Of a stretch of 7,275 nucleotides of DNA, positions 1 to 5,900 are shown in pieces (position 1 is the stretch's first letter; each line of letters begins with the position of its first letter). A program made the position numbers and the translations under genes. The DNA is taken from assembly GCA_002299125.1 (NCBI GenBank), contig DBNU01000142.1:1-7275 (forward strand), read 5' to 3'. Under the pieces are notes generated by a model, which ran no database searches, was not told where the DNA came from, and saw only the letters and a list, made by a program, of their open reading frames with translations. This DNA is from Proteobacteria bacterium UBA664. Lineage in GTDB: Bacteria > Pseudomonadota > Gammaproteobacteria > UBA7966.

Positions 1-143
1 ACCACGATGCTGCCCTTCACCAGCAGGCGTTCGAGGATCTTGCGGATGTCGAAGCGGGGCAGGCCCGCATCGCGCACGCCGAGGGCAAGGTTTTCGAAGT
101 CGCAGAAGAGCGCCATCGCGTCGATATCACTGCTGTTGGCCAT
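1..143 (-). CDS. NYN-domain protein (LabA/DUF88-like), N-terminal part only
   Basis: Partial gene: 47 codons from an ATG at 143 to the left edge of the window. The translation begins MANSSDIDAMALFCDFENLA and continues with FDIRKILERLLVKGSIV. The FCDFENL segment with a downstream acidic/hydrophobic strand and an ILERL-x-KGSIV helix-strand is the usual start of NYN domains, a PIN-like fold of putative metal-dependent ribonucleases; D15 and N18 would be the first active-site residues. The ATG overlaps the stop of the upstream membrane-protein gene by one base (TGATG), so translation is probably coupled. A GGAGGAG sequence lies about 10 nt upstream of the ATG. Family members often carry a C-terminal OST-HTH/LOTUS RNA-binding domain, but that part is outside the window and cannot be judged. 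The family assignment is fairly secure from the motif; the RNase role is family inference. Confidence 0.75.
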   Translation of the reverse strand, partial: MANSSDIDAMALFCDFENLALGVRDAGLPRFDIRKILERLLVKGSIV

Positions 144-1384
144 CAGGATGGCTCCTCCGTGTCGTGACCCGGATCGGGAATGGCATGGGTGCTTGCCGTC
201 GGCGGACCGCCGGCGGGGCTTTTCGGGATCGGGTCCTGGGGTGCAGGCGTCGCGGCCGCCGCCACCGGGCCTGGGCTTGCGACTGCTGGCGCGAGCGGGG
301 CATCGGCCTCTGGTGCGGATTGGGTCCACTCGCGCAGCAGGTTGTAGCCGAGTGCGAGCAGTGTCGGCCCGAAGAACAGGCCGATCAAGCCGAAGGCGAG
401 CAGCCCACCGACCACACCGAGCAACACGAGCATGAAGGGCAGTCGGGCACCGGCCCCGATGATGATCGGGCGAAGGATGTTGTCGATGGTGCTCACGAAC
501 ACGCCACCCCAGATCACCATGCCGACGGCAGCCATGACTTGGCCCTCGTTGAAGAGCCAGATGGCCGCTCCGCCCCACACGAGCGGCGTGCCCATGGGCA
601 GGGGCGCGAGCAGGAAGGTGAGCAGTCCGAGCAACAAGGGAGCGGGAACGCCAGCCACCCAGAAGCCAAGCGCGGAGAGCATGGCCTGCGCCAGTGACGT
701 GCCGATGACGCCGTAGATGACACCGCGCACGGTGTTGCCGGCGATGATCAGCATGCGTTCCGCGCGCTGCCCGCCGATGCGGGTGAGCGCCGTGCGCATC
801 TCCTGGGCAACGTACTCGCCATCGCGATACAGGAAGAAGCTCGTGATGACGGACAGTAGAAGCTGCAGAAGGCCACCGCCGAAGGCCATCCCGGCGTCGA
901 TGAGCCCACGCGTCAGCGGTGCCACCTGCAACCGCATGAGTTCGAAAAGCTGAGCACTGTCCCCACGCAGGTAATCCCATTGCCGGGCGATCTCGCCACC
1001 GACGAAGGGCAGACCCGCGACCCAGGGCGGAACCGCCGGGAGTTCGCGCGCCGCAAGCTGGCGCAGCAGGTCCTCGATGGTCGCGGCGTATTCCCGCAGA
1101 CCGATCACCACCGCCGCCATCGGTATCACGATGACCACCAACTGCAACAGAGTCAGGAGCAGGGCGGCGAGATTGCGCCGACCGCCGAGCGCTTCCCGCA
1201 ACTGCGTGTAGATGGTCCAGGTGGCGAAGCAGAGGATTACGGCCCACAACAAGGCCGTGGCGAAGGGCAGCAGGATCCAGATGCAGCCCAGGATGAGGAG
1301 GCCGAAGAGGATGGTCGCGAGCAGACGTTCGGTTCGCAGGTCGCGCGGGGCACTGGTGCCTGAACCATGGAGATGACCGTTCAC
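143..1384 (-). CDS. AI-2E/PerM-family integral membrane protein
   Basis: A 413-residue polytopic inner-membrane protein of the AI-2E transporter (PerM/YdiK/TqsA) family. Hydrophobic segments lie at about 21-39, 41-58, 73-95, 163-186, 218-242, 246-264, 283-300 and 315-350, with a soluble stretch at about 97-160 as is usual for the family. The signature region is at 298-340: STIDNILRPIIIG followed by GGLLAFGLIGLFFGP. Residues 356-413 form a Pro/Ala-rich, probably disordered cytoplasmic tail that is longer than normal. The reading frame stays open far upstream into purD, but family homology begins only near residue 20. I chose the GTG at 1384, 35 nt after purD; an AAGGA lies 18 nt upstream, which is rather far, so the start is the least certain part. 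Substrate is unknown: members have been linked to AI-2 export or to Na+/H+ antiport, and nothing here decides this. It follows purD closely, so it is probably cotranscribed with it, and it is coupled to the NYN gene. Confidence 0.88.
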   Translation of the reverse strand: MNGHLHGSGTSAPRDLRTERLLATILFGLLILGCIWILLPFATALLWAVILCFATWTIYTQLREALGGRRNLAALLLTLLQLVVIVIPMAAVVIGLREYAATIEDLLRQLAARELPAVPPWVAGLPFVGGEIARQWDYLRGDSAQLFELMRLQVAPLTRGLIDAGMAFGGGLLQLLLSVITSFFLYRDGEYVAQEMRTALTRIGGQRAERMLIIAGNTVRGVIYGVIGTSLAQAMLSALGFWVAGVPAPLLLGLLTFLLAPLPMGTPLVWGGAAIWLFNEGQVMAAVGMVIWGGVFVSTIDNILRPIIIGAGARLPFMLVLLGVVGGLLAFGLIGLFFGPTLLALGYNLLREWTQSAPEADAPLAPAVASPGPVAAAATPAPQDPIPKSPAGGPPTASTHAIPDPGHDTEEPS

Positions 1385-1419
1385 GGGTGTTTGAGTCCGA
1401 TGTCCTTGCGATGGTCCGC

Positions 1420-2718
1420 TCAGGGTCCGACCGGCGCGGCCTCGAGCCGGGCCAGCGCTCGATGACCGATATCGGAGCGGTAGAACATGCCGTCCCAGCG
1501 GATCTGGGCGACGCGGCCGTAGGCGGCCATACGGGCATCGGCCACGGTGGGTCCGGTGCCGACGACACACAATACACGGCCACCGGCAGTGCGCACGGTG
1601 CCATCCTGGCCCTTGGTGCCGGAATGGAAGACCCGGCTGTTCGGGCCCGTCGCCTCCAGGCCCTGGATGGGCTGCCCGCTCTGCACTGGTCCGGGATAGC
1701 CCGCCGCCGCCAGCACCACACCAAGGGCGGCCTCGGCAGACCAGGTCATGCGTGCCCCCGCCAGGCGGCCATCCCGCACCGCCAGGCACAGGCTGGCGAG
1801 GTCGGAGGTGAGGCGGGCGAGGATGGGCTGGGTCTCCGGATCGCCCATGCGACAGTTGAACTCCAGCACCGAGAGACTGCCGTCCGGCGCGATCATCAGG
1901 CCGGCGTAGAGGAAGCCCCGGTAGCGGCGCCCCTCGGCGGCGAGTCCAGCGAGTGCCGGCTCGATCACCTCCCGAGCGATGCGCGCCTCTATTGCGGGTG
2001 TGACCACGGGGGCCGGGGAGTAGGCGCCCATGCCACCGGTGTTGGGGCCGCGGTCCCCGGCGTCGCGGGCCTTGTGGTCCTGCGCGGAGGCGAAGGGCTG
2101 CCAGTCGGTCCCGTCGGCAAGGACGATGTAGCTCGCCTCCTCACCCGGCAGGAAGGCCTCGACCACGACCTCCGCCCCGGCCTTGCCATGCTCTCCTTCG
2201 AGCAGCATCGCGCGCAGCGCCAGCTCGGCCTCACCCAGCGTGCGCGCCACCACCACCCCCTTGCCGGCGGCCAGGCCCGAGGCCTTCACCACCAGCGGCG
2301 CACCGAGTTCGGCGGCATAGGCCCGGGCTGCGTCGAAGTCGCTGAAGGTGCCGAAGCGGGCGGTGGGGATGCCATGGCGCTGCATGAAGGCCTTGGCGAA
2401 GGCCTTGGAGCCCTCGAGTTCGGCGGCCGCAGCCGTGGGACCGAGGCAGAACAGGCCCGCCGCCGCGAAGGCATCCACCACGCCCGCGACCAGCGGCTGT
2501 TCAGGGCCGACTACCGTGAGGGCCGGTTGCTCGCGACGGGCGAAATCCACCAACGCCGGGATGTCATCGGCCGGGATCGCGACGTTGCAGACCTTGGCCT
2601 CGCGCGCAGTGCCCGCGTTGCCCGGGGCTACGAAGACCCGCGTGACCGCCGGCGAGGCGGCGAGCTTCCAGGCCAGTGCGTGCTCGCGCCCGCCGCCACC
2701 GATGACCATCACCTGCAT
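1420..2718 (-). CDS. purD: Phosphoribosylamine--glycine ligase (GAR synthetase)
   Basis: Cytoplasmic ATP-grasp enzyme that joins phosphoribosylamine and glycine to make GAR, the second step of de novo purine synthesis. The product is 432 residues, close to the roughly 430 of E. coli PurD. The N-domain starts with MVIGGGGREHAL (4-15). The central part has GPEQPLVAG (71-79) and LEGSKAFAK (101-109). The ATP-grasp region has PLVVKASGLAAGKGVVVA (141-158), the GEEAS loop (192-196), QDHKARDAGDRGPNTGGMGA (213-232) and the metal-binding EFNCRMGDPETQP (286-298). The C-terminus has MFYRSDIGHRAL (411-422). An in-frame ATG 17 codons upstream exists, but the ATG at 2718 is preferred: a strong GGGAGG lies 7 nt upstream and family homology starts at once. 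It lies 125 nt downstream of purH and 35 nt before the membrane-protein gene. It looks intact, with no missing key residue. Confidence 0.97.
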   Translation of the reverse strand: MQVMVIGGGGREHALAWKLAASPAVTRVFVAPGNAGTAREAKVCNVAIPADDIPALVDFARREQPALTVVGPEQPLVAGVVDAFAAAGLFCLGPTAAAAELEGSKAFAKAFMQRHGIPTARFGTFSDFDAARAYAAELGAPLVVKASGLAAGKGVVVARTLGEAELALRAMLLEGEHGKAGAEVVVEAFLPGEEASYIVLADGTDWQPFASAQDHKARDAGDRGPNTGGMGAYSPAPVVTPAIEARIAREVIEPALAGLAAEGRRYRGFLYAGLMIAPDGSLSVLEFNCRMGDPETQPILARLTSDLASLCLAVRDGRLAGARMTWSAEAALGVVLAAAGYPGPVQSGQPIQGLEATGPNSRVFHSGTKGQDGTVRTAGGRVLCVVGTGPTVADARMAAYGRVAQIRWDGMFYRSDIGHRALARLEAAPVGP

Positions 2719-2725
2719 TCGCCAA

Positions 2726-2731
2726 CCTCCC
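2726..2731 (-). promoter_or_regulatory. purD ribosome binding site
   Basis: GGGAGG on the minus strand, 7 nt before the ATG at 2718. It decides the purD start against the in-frame ATG 17 codons further upstream. The last base of the adjacent inverted repeat overlaps it. Confidence 0.8.
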
Positions 2732-2743
2732 GCAAGTCTTGCG
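2731..2743. promoter_or_regulatory. Inverted repeat at the purD leader (PurR-box-like)
   Basis: Perfect inverted repeat CGCAAG-T-CTTGCG touching the purD Shine-Dalgarno sequence. The outer CGCAA/TTGCG halves are those of the E. coli PurR operator (consensus ACGCAAACGTTTGCGT). However, the copy here is one base shorter in the centre (13 rather than 14 bp between the same ends), which puts the half-sites out of the PurR register. It could instead be an operator of another LacI-family protein, a short mRNA hairpin close to the ribosome binding site, or chance. The sequence is certain, the function is not. Confidence 0.35.
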
Positions 2744-2763
2744 CTGAAAAGGCATTTCCCGAG

Positions 2764-2795
2764 CCTCACCCCAACCCACGGGGGAGAGGGGCTTC
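2764..2795. repeat. Shortened copy of a dispersed CCTCACCCCAACCC/GGGAGAGGGGCTTC palindromic repeat
   Basis: The plus strand reads CCTCACCCCAACCC, then ACGG, then GGGAGAGGGGCTTC. From memory, full-length copies of this intergenic repeat in many high-GC proteobacterial genomes read CCTCACCCCAACCC-CTCTCCC-loop-GGGAGAGGGG. Here the CTCTCCC arm of the hairpin is missing, so only a weak stem can form. It sits in the purH-purD spacer, a normal place for such REP-like elements. Identification rests on pattern memory; only one copy is in the window. Confidence 0.5.
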
Positions 2796-2806
2796 AACTG
2801 GCCGCA

Positions 2807-2826
2807 AAGCTCCCGGGGAGGAGCTT
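2807..2826 (-). other. Short hairpin downstream of purH
   Basis: Arms AAGCTCC and GGAGCTT (7 bp) around a 6-nt loop, 17 nt after the purH stop codon. On the transcribed strand the hairpin is followed by TTTGCGG, not a T-run, so it is a poor intrinsic terminator. It could shield the 3' end of a purH message or attenuate transcription partially. Confidence 0.4.
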
Positions 2827-2843
2827 CGATCTTCGGCTGCGGC

Positions 2844-4436
2844 TCAGTGGCGGAAATGTCGCTGCCCGGTGAACACCATCGCGATGTCGTGTTCGTCCGC
2901 TGCCGCGATGACTTCGGGATCGCGCACCGAGCCACCGGGCTGGATGACAGCGCGGATGCCGGCAGCAGCGGCGGCGTCGAGGCCATCGCGGAAGGGCAGG
3001 AAGGCATCCGAGGCCATCACCGCACCGGCGAGCCCCGGCCCGCGCTCGCTGGCCTTGAGCGCCGCAAGCCGGGTAGCGTCCACCCGGCTTGACTGGCCGG
3101 CACCGATGCCAAGGGTGCACAGACCGGCGGCATAGACGATGGCATTGGACTTCACCGCCCGGCAGACACGCCAGGCAAAGCGCAGGTCGGCCCATTCGGC
3201 GGCATCCGGCTGCCGGCGCGTGACCACCCGGGTGACGCCGGGCTCCACCGGCTCATCGCCCAGGTCCGCCTGCTGCAACAGGAGACCGCCTGAGATGCTG
3301 CGCCAGTTGACCTCGGGCGTGGACCTGGCCTGGTGTGGTCCGCAGGTCAGGATGCGCAGATCCGGCTTGCGCGTCGCCAGGCTGAGCGCGGCCTCGGCGA
3401 CCTCGGGGGCGAGGATGACCTCGGCGAACTGCTGTTCGAGGATGGCCTGCAGGAGCTCGGCGGTGAGTGGCCGGTTGAAGGCGATGACGCCCCCGAAGGC
3501 CGAGAGCGGATCGGTGGCATGGGCGGCACGATAGGCCGCGAGGCCGTCACTGCCGAGCGCGACCCCACAGGGATTGGCGTGTTTGACGATGACGCAGGCC
3601 GGTTCCGTGAACGGACGCAGAGCGTCCCAGGCCGCATCGGCATCGAGCAGGTTGTTGTAGGACAACGCCTTGCCGGCCAGGCATTCGCCACCGGCCACGG
3701 TGCCGGGTACGCGCGGCGAGGCTGCCAGCAGGACGGCTGCCTGATGCGGGTTCTCGCCGTAGCGCAGGGGCTCGGCTGCGCCATAACCGACCACACCGGG
3801 AACGGTGAGGGCAGCACTCTGGCCACCCTCGGCGGCGAGCGTGGCACCGAGCCAGCCGGCGACGATGCCATCGTAACGCGCGGTGTGGGCGAAGGCCTTC
3901 ACCGCCAGCCGCCGACGCTGCCCGAGACTGGTGCCGCCCTCGGTGAGTGCGGCCATCAGCTCGGGATAGTCTGCCGGATCGACCACCACCGTGACATCCG
4001 CGTGATTCTTGGCTGCCGCGCGCAGCATGGCGGGGCCGCCGATGTCGATCTGTTCGACCGCCGTGGCCCACGAACAGTCGGGGCGGGCGATCGTGGCCTC
4101 GAAGGGGTAGAGGTTCACGATCAGCAGATCGATGGGCTCGATGCCGTGCTGGGCGAGGGTCGCGTCGTCCTGGCCGCGGCGGGCGAGCAGACCGGCGTGA
4201 ATGAACGGGTGCAGGGTCTTCACCCGCCCGTCCAGCAGTTCCGGGAAACCGGTGACGCTGGCGACGTCGGTCACCGCCAGCCCCGACTCCCGGAGCAGCC
4301 GCGCCGTGCCGCCGGTGGAGAGGATCTCGATGCCGAGCGAAACGAGCGCGCGGGCGAGCTCGCTGAGGCCCGTCTTGTCGGACACGCTCAGGAGGGCGCG
4401 GCGGATGCGGGTGGGGGCTGTAGGTAGGCTCGACAT
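2844..4436 (-). CDS. purH: Bifunctional AICAR formyltransferase / IMP cyclohydrolase
   Basis: Cytoplasmic enzyme for the last two steps of IMP synthesis: formyl transfer from 10-formyl-THF to AICAR, then ring closure of FAICAR. The product is 530 residues (E. coli 529), full length. The N-terminal MGS-like cyclohydrolase domain (about 10-150) shows ALLSVSDKTGL (14-24), ILSTGGTARLL (38-48) and GRVKTLHPFIHAGLLARR (70-87). The C-terminal transferase domain shows RYGENPHQAA (225-234), KALSYNNLLDADAAW (256-270), the catalytic VIVKHANPCG with K285-H286 (282-291), DPLSAFGGVIAFNRP (309-323), GIGAGQSSRVDA (443-454) and a typical end DIAMVFTGQRHFRH. The ATG at 4436 is supported by family length and a modest GGAAG upstream; the frame stays open further upstream into fis, but without homology. 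It lies 44 nt after fis and 125 nt before purD. Confidence 0.98.
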   Translation of the reverse strand: MSSLPTAPTRIRRALLSVSDKTGLSELARALVSLGIEILSTGGTARLLRESGLAVTDVASVTGFPELLDGRVKTLHPFIHAGLLARRGQDDATLAQHGIEPIDLLIVNLYPFEATIARPDCSWATAVEQIDIGGPAMLRAAAKNHADVTVVVDPADYPELMAALTEGGTSLGQRRRLAVKAFAHTARYDGIVAGWLGATLAAEGGQSAALTVPGVVGYGAAEPLRYGENPHQAAVLLAASPRVPGTVAGGECLAGKALSYNNLLDADAAWDALRPFTEPACVIVKHANPCGVALGSDGLAAYRAAHATDPLSAFGGVIAFNRPLTAELLQAILEQQFAEVILAPEVAEAALSLATRKPDLRILTCGPHQARSTPEVNWRSISGGLLLQQADLGDEPVEPGVTRVVTRRQPDAAEWADLRFAWRVCRAVKSNAIVYAAGLCTLGIGAGQSSRVDATRLAALKASERGPGLAGAVMASDAFLPFRDGLDAAAAAGIRAVIQPGGSVRDPEVIAAADEHDIAMVFTGQRHFRH

Positions 4437-4480
4437 GGGCTTCCGGTTGTGGGTGGGACCGGCGCTCTTTGGGAGCGGCG
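4437..4480 (-). other. fis-purH spacer
   Basis: A 44-nt gap. It contains a small inverted repeat, CGCTC/GAGCG with a 5-nt loop (4463-4477), just after the fis stop, and the GGAAG of purH. There is no T-run and no evident promoter, so fis and purH are probably on one transcript. Confidence 0.5.
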
Positions 4481-4792
4481 TCAGTTGCCGCTGGGACAGC
4501 TCAGCCCGTACTGGACGAGCTTGCGGCGCACGGTGGCGCGGTTGAGCCCCAGCAGGGCGGCAGCGGCGGTGAGATTGCCATCGCAATGCGCCATCACCGT
4601 GACCAGCAGCGGGCGCTCCACCTCGGCGATGACCAGCCGGTGCAGGTCGTGCGCGGCGTGCCCGTCCAGCGCCGCGAGATAGCGCTCCACGGCGGCCGTC
4701 ACGCAGGCCGCCACCGTGGCCTCGCTGCCGCCACTGGTCGTGGGTTCGGCGGCGGACATGTGGGTGGCAACCTCAGGCGGCGAGCCGGTCAT
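4481..4792 (-). CDS. fis: Fis-family nucleoid-associated DNA-binding protein
   Basis: A 103-residue homodimeric nucleoid protein that bends DNA and regulates transcription in a growth-phase-dependent way. The core (about 28-96) aligns by eye with E. coli Fis: VERYLAALDG (35-44), LHRLVIAEVERPLLVTVMAH (50-69), then the helix-turn-helix GNLTAAAALLGLNRATVRRK (72-91) and LVQYG. The DNA-contacting pattern N-R-x-T-x-R of the recognition helix is kept, while the usual Arg of N-Q-T-R-A-A is Ala here. Residues 1-27 are variable, as in E. coli. The start is uncertain: the ATG at 4792 overlaps the end of dusB by 20 nt and has a weak SD, whereas the ATG at 4759 (giving 92 residues) has GAGGT about 10 nt upstream, overlapping the dusB stop. 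dusB-fis linkage strongly supports the identity. Confidence 0.93.
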   Translation of the reverse strand: MTGSPPEVATHMSAAEPTTSGGSEATVAACVTAAVERYLAALDGHAAHDLHRLVIAEVERPLLVTVMAHCDGNLTAAAALLGLNRATVRRKLVQYGLSCPSGN

Positions 4793-5747
4793 GTCCGCGG
4801 TGCCAGTCGTCGAGCGCAGCGAGCTGCGCGGTCACGTCGTCCATGCAAAGCACTTGGGCGCGCAGGCCCTCGGTGCCTGGCTCGCGGGCCAGATACCACC
4901 CGAGGTGCTTGCGGGCGATGCGGGCCCCGAGCGCACGGCCGTAGAGCGCGCCGAGCGCATCGATGTGCTCCCGCAGCGTCTGCATACGCAGCGCAAGTGA
5001 GGGCTCACTCCATGGCAGCCCGGACAGCCCCGCCTGCACACGGCCGAAGATGAAGGGGTCGCCCTGAGAACCGCGACCGATCATCACGGCGTCGGCACCG
5101 GTATCGGCAAGGACCTGGCGGGCGATCCCGGGCGTGGTGATGTCGCCGTTGGCGATCACCGGGATGCCCACCGCAGCCTTCACCGCCGCGATGGTGGCGT
5201 ACTCGGCGACACCGCGAAAGGCGTCCGCGCGTGTGCGTCCGTGCACCGTGAGGGCGGCGATACCGCTGGCCTCGGCGATGCGTGCAATCGTTGGCGCGTT
5301 GCGGTTCCCTGGGTGCGGACCGGTACGGATCTTGAGCGTGACCGGCACCCGAACCGCGGCCACGACCGCTTCGAGGATCCGGGTCACCAGCGCCTCGTCG
5401 GCCAACAGGGCCGAACCGGCCGCCTTGCGGCAGACCTTTTTCGCCGGACAACCCATGTTGATGTCGATGATGTCGGCCCCTGACGCCTCGTTCACGCGCG
5501 CGGCCTCGGCCAGCCAACCCGGCTCCGCACCGACGAGCTGCACGGCGTGCAGGCCAGACTCACCGTGATGGCCGCGCCGGCGGGTGGTCTTGTGGTGCAG
5601 GAGGAGATCGGGGCGAGAGCTCGTCATCTCGGTGAAGGCCAGGGCCGCACCGTGCCGCAGGCACTGCGCGCGGTGCGCGCGGTCGCTCACCCCGACCATC
5701 GGGGCCAGCAGGACACGACCGGCGAGGACGTGAGGACCGATCTGCAC
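4773..5747 (-). CDS. dusB: tRNA-dihydrouridine synthase B
   Basis: FMN-dependent, NADPH-using flavoenzyme that reduces uridine to dihydrouridine in the tRNA D-loop. The product is 324 residues (E. coli DusB 321). The TIM barrel shows the FMN-site start VLLAPMVGVSDRAHR (12-26), the active-site IIDINMGCPAKKVCRKAAGS (93-112) with probable catalytic Cys100, LKIRTG (138-143), TVHGRTRA (167-174), PVIANGDI (196-203) and ADAVMIGRGSQGDPFIF (218-234). The C-terminal helical tRNA-binding domain contains GARIARKHLGWYL (274-286), as in DusB. The start is taken as the GTG at 5747 because homology (VQIGPHVLAGR, compare MRIGQYQLRNR in E. coli) begins there; AGGTG lies a few bases upstream. The frame remains open a further 45 codons to a GTG at 5882, but that stretch covers the palindrome and candidate promoter and looks non-coding. 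It overlaps fis at its 3' end. Confidence 0.96.
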   Translation of the reverse strand: MQIGPHVLAGRVLLAPMVGVSDRAHRAQCLRHGAALAFTEMTSSRPDLLLHHKTTRRRGHHGESGLHAVQLVGAEPGWLAEAARVNEASGADIIDINMGCPAKKVCRKAAGSALLADEALVTRILEAVVAAVRVPVTLKIRTGPHPGNRNAPTIARIAEASGIAALTVHGRTRADAFRGVAEYATIAAVKAAVGIPVIANGDITTPGIARQVLADTGADAVMIGRGSQGDPFIFGRVQAGLSGLPWSEPSLALRMQTLREHIDALGALYGRALGARIARKHLGWYLAREPGTEGLRAQVLCMDDVTAQLAALDDWHRGHDRLAA

Positions 5748-5780
5748 CGACGCGCACCTGACACCGAAAGAGGGGCGGCG

Positions 5781-5809
5781 AGGATAGCGCGAAACGTCAG
5801 GGCGGGTAA
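5781..5809 (-). promoter_or_regulatory. Candidate promoter of dusB-fis-purH-purD
   Basis: On the minus strand: TTACCC (5809-5804), a 17-nt spacer, then TATCCT (5786-5781), followed by a GC-rich stretch CGCCGCCCC. The -10 matches 4 of 6 consensus bases and the -35 only 3 of 6, but the spacing is ideal. It would start transcription near 5774, about 27 nt before the dusB GTG. In E. coli the dusB-fis promoter lies in the same position and has a GC-rich discriminator linked to stringent control. Here the motif is seen; its activity and ppGpp response are inferred. Confidence 0.4.
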
Positions 5810-5811
5810 GC

Positions 5812-5831
5812 GCCCGGCGGGCCCGCCGGGC
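5812..5831. repeat. Perfect 20-bp GC palindrome between the DUF3426 gene and dusB
   Basis: GCCCGGCGGG followed directly by its reverse complement. As RNA it can fold to a stem of about 8 bp with a small loop. The arm at 5822-5827 can alternatively pair with GGCGGG at 5801-5806, so two folds compete. It lies 70 nt after the stop of the upstream gene and 2 nt before the candidate -35. No T-run follows, so it is not a standard intrinsic terminator, though it may end or attenuate the upstream transcript. Confidence 0.6.
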
Positions 5832-5900
5832 AGGCCAGCTTGGCAGCACGAAGTCGAGCGCACGCAGAGCGATCTGCCGCACCGCACAGCTCGCCCACGC

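Larger units (their letters stand above)
2719..2843. other. purH-purD spacer
   Basis: A 125-nt non-coding gap, long for genes in one operon. In transcription order it contains a 7-bp hairpin just after the purH stop, a shortened dispersed palindromic repeat, an inverted repeat resembling a purine-repressor half-site pair, and the purD ribosome binding site. No T-run follows the hairpin, so read-through from purH into purD is likely. I see no convincing -35/-10 pair for a separate purD promoter. Confidence 0.7.

Noticed and set aside
1385..1789. N-terminal extension of the AI-2E-family protein into purD
   Set aside because: The open frame continues for 135 codons inside purD, but the extension is Gly/Arg/Pro-rich shadow sequence and purD is certain there.
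2719..2769. 17-residue N-terminal extension of PurD from an upstream ATG
   Set aside because: The ATG at 2718 has a strong, well-spaced GGGAGG, and PurD homology begins immediately after it.
1387..3135. 582-codon open frame on the plus strand
   Set aside because: It lies antisense to purD, the spacer and the end of purH, and its translation shows no recognisable domain. Long antisense frames are expected in high-GC genes whose real codons rarely give stops on the other strand.
3333..4427. 364-codon open frame on the plus strand
   Set aside because: It is a shadow of purH on the opposite strand. The composition is Gly/Glu/Arg-rich without a domain, and purH is intact and fully explains the region.
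4463..4477. Inverted repeat CGCTC/GAGCG as a fis terminator
   Set aside because: The stem is only 5 bp and no T-run follows on the transcribed strand. It is too weak to call a terminator.
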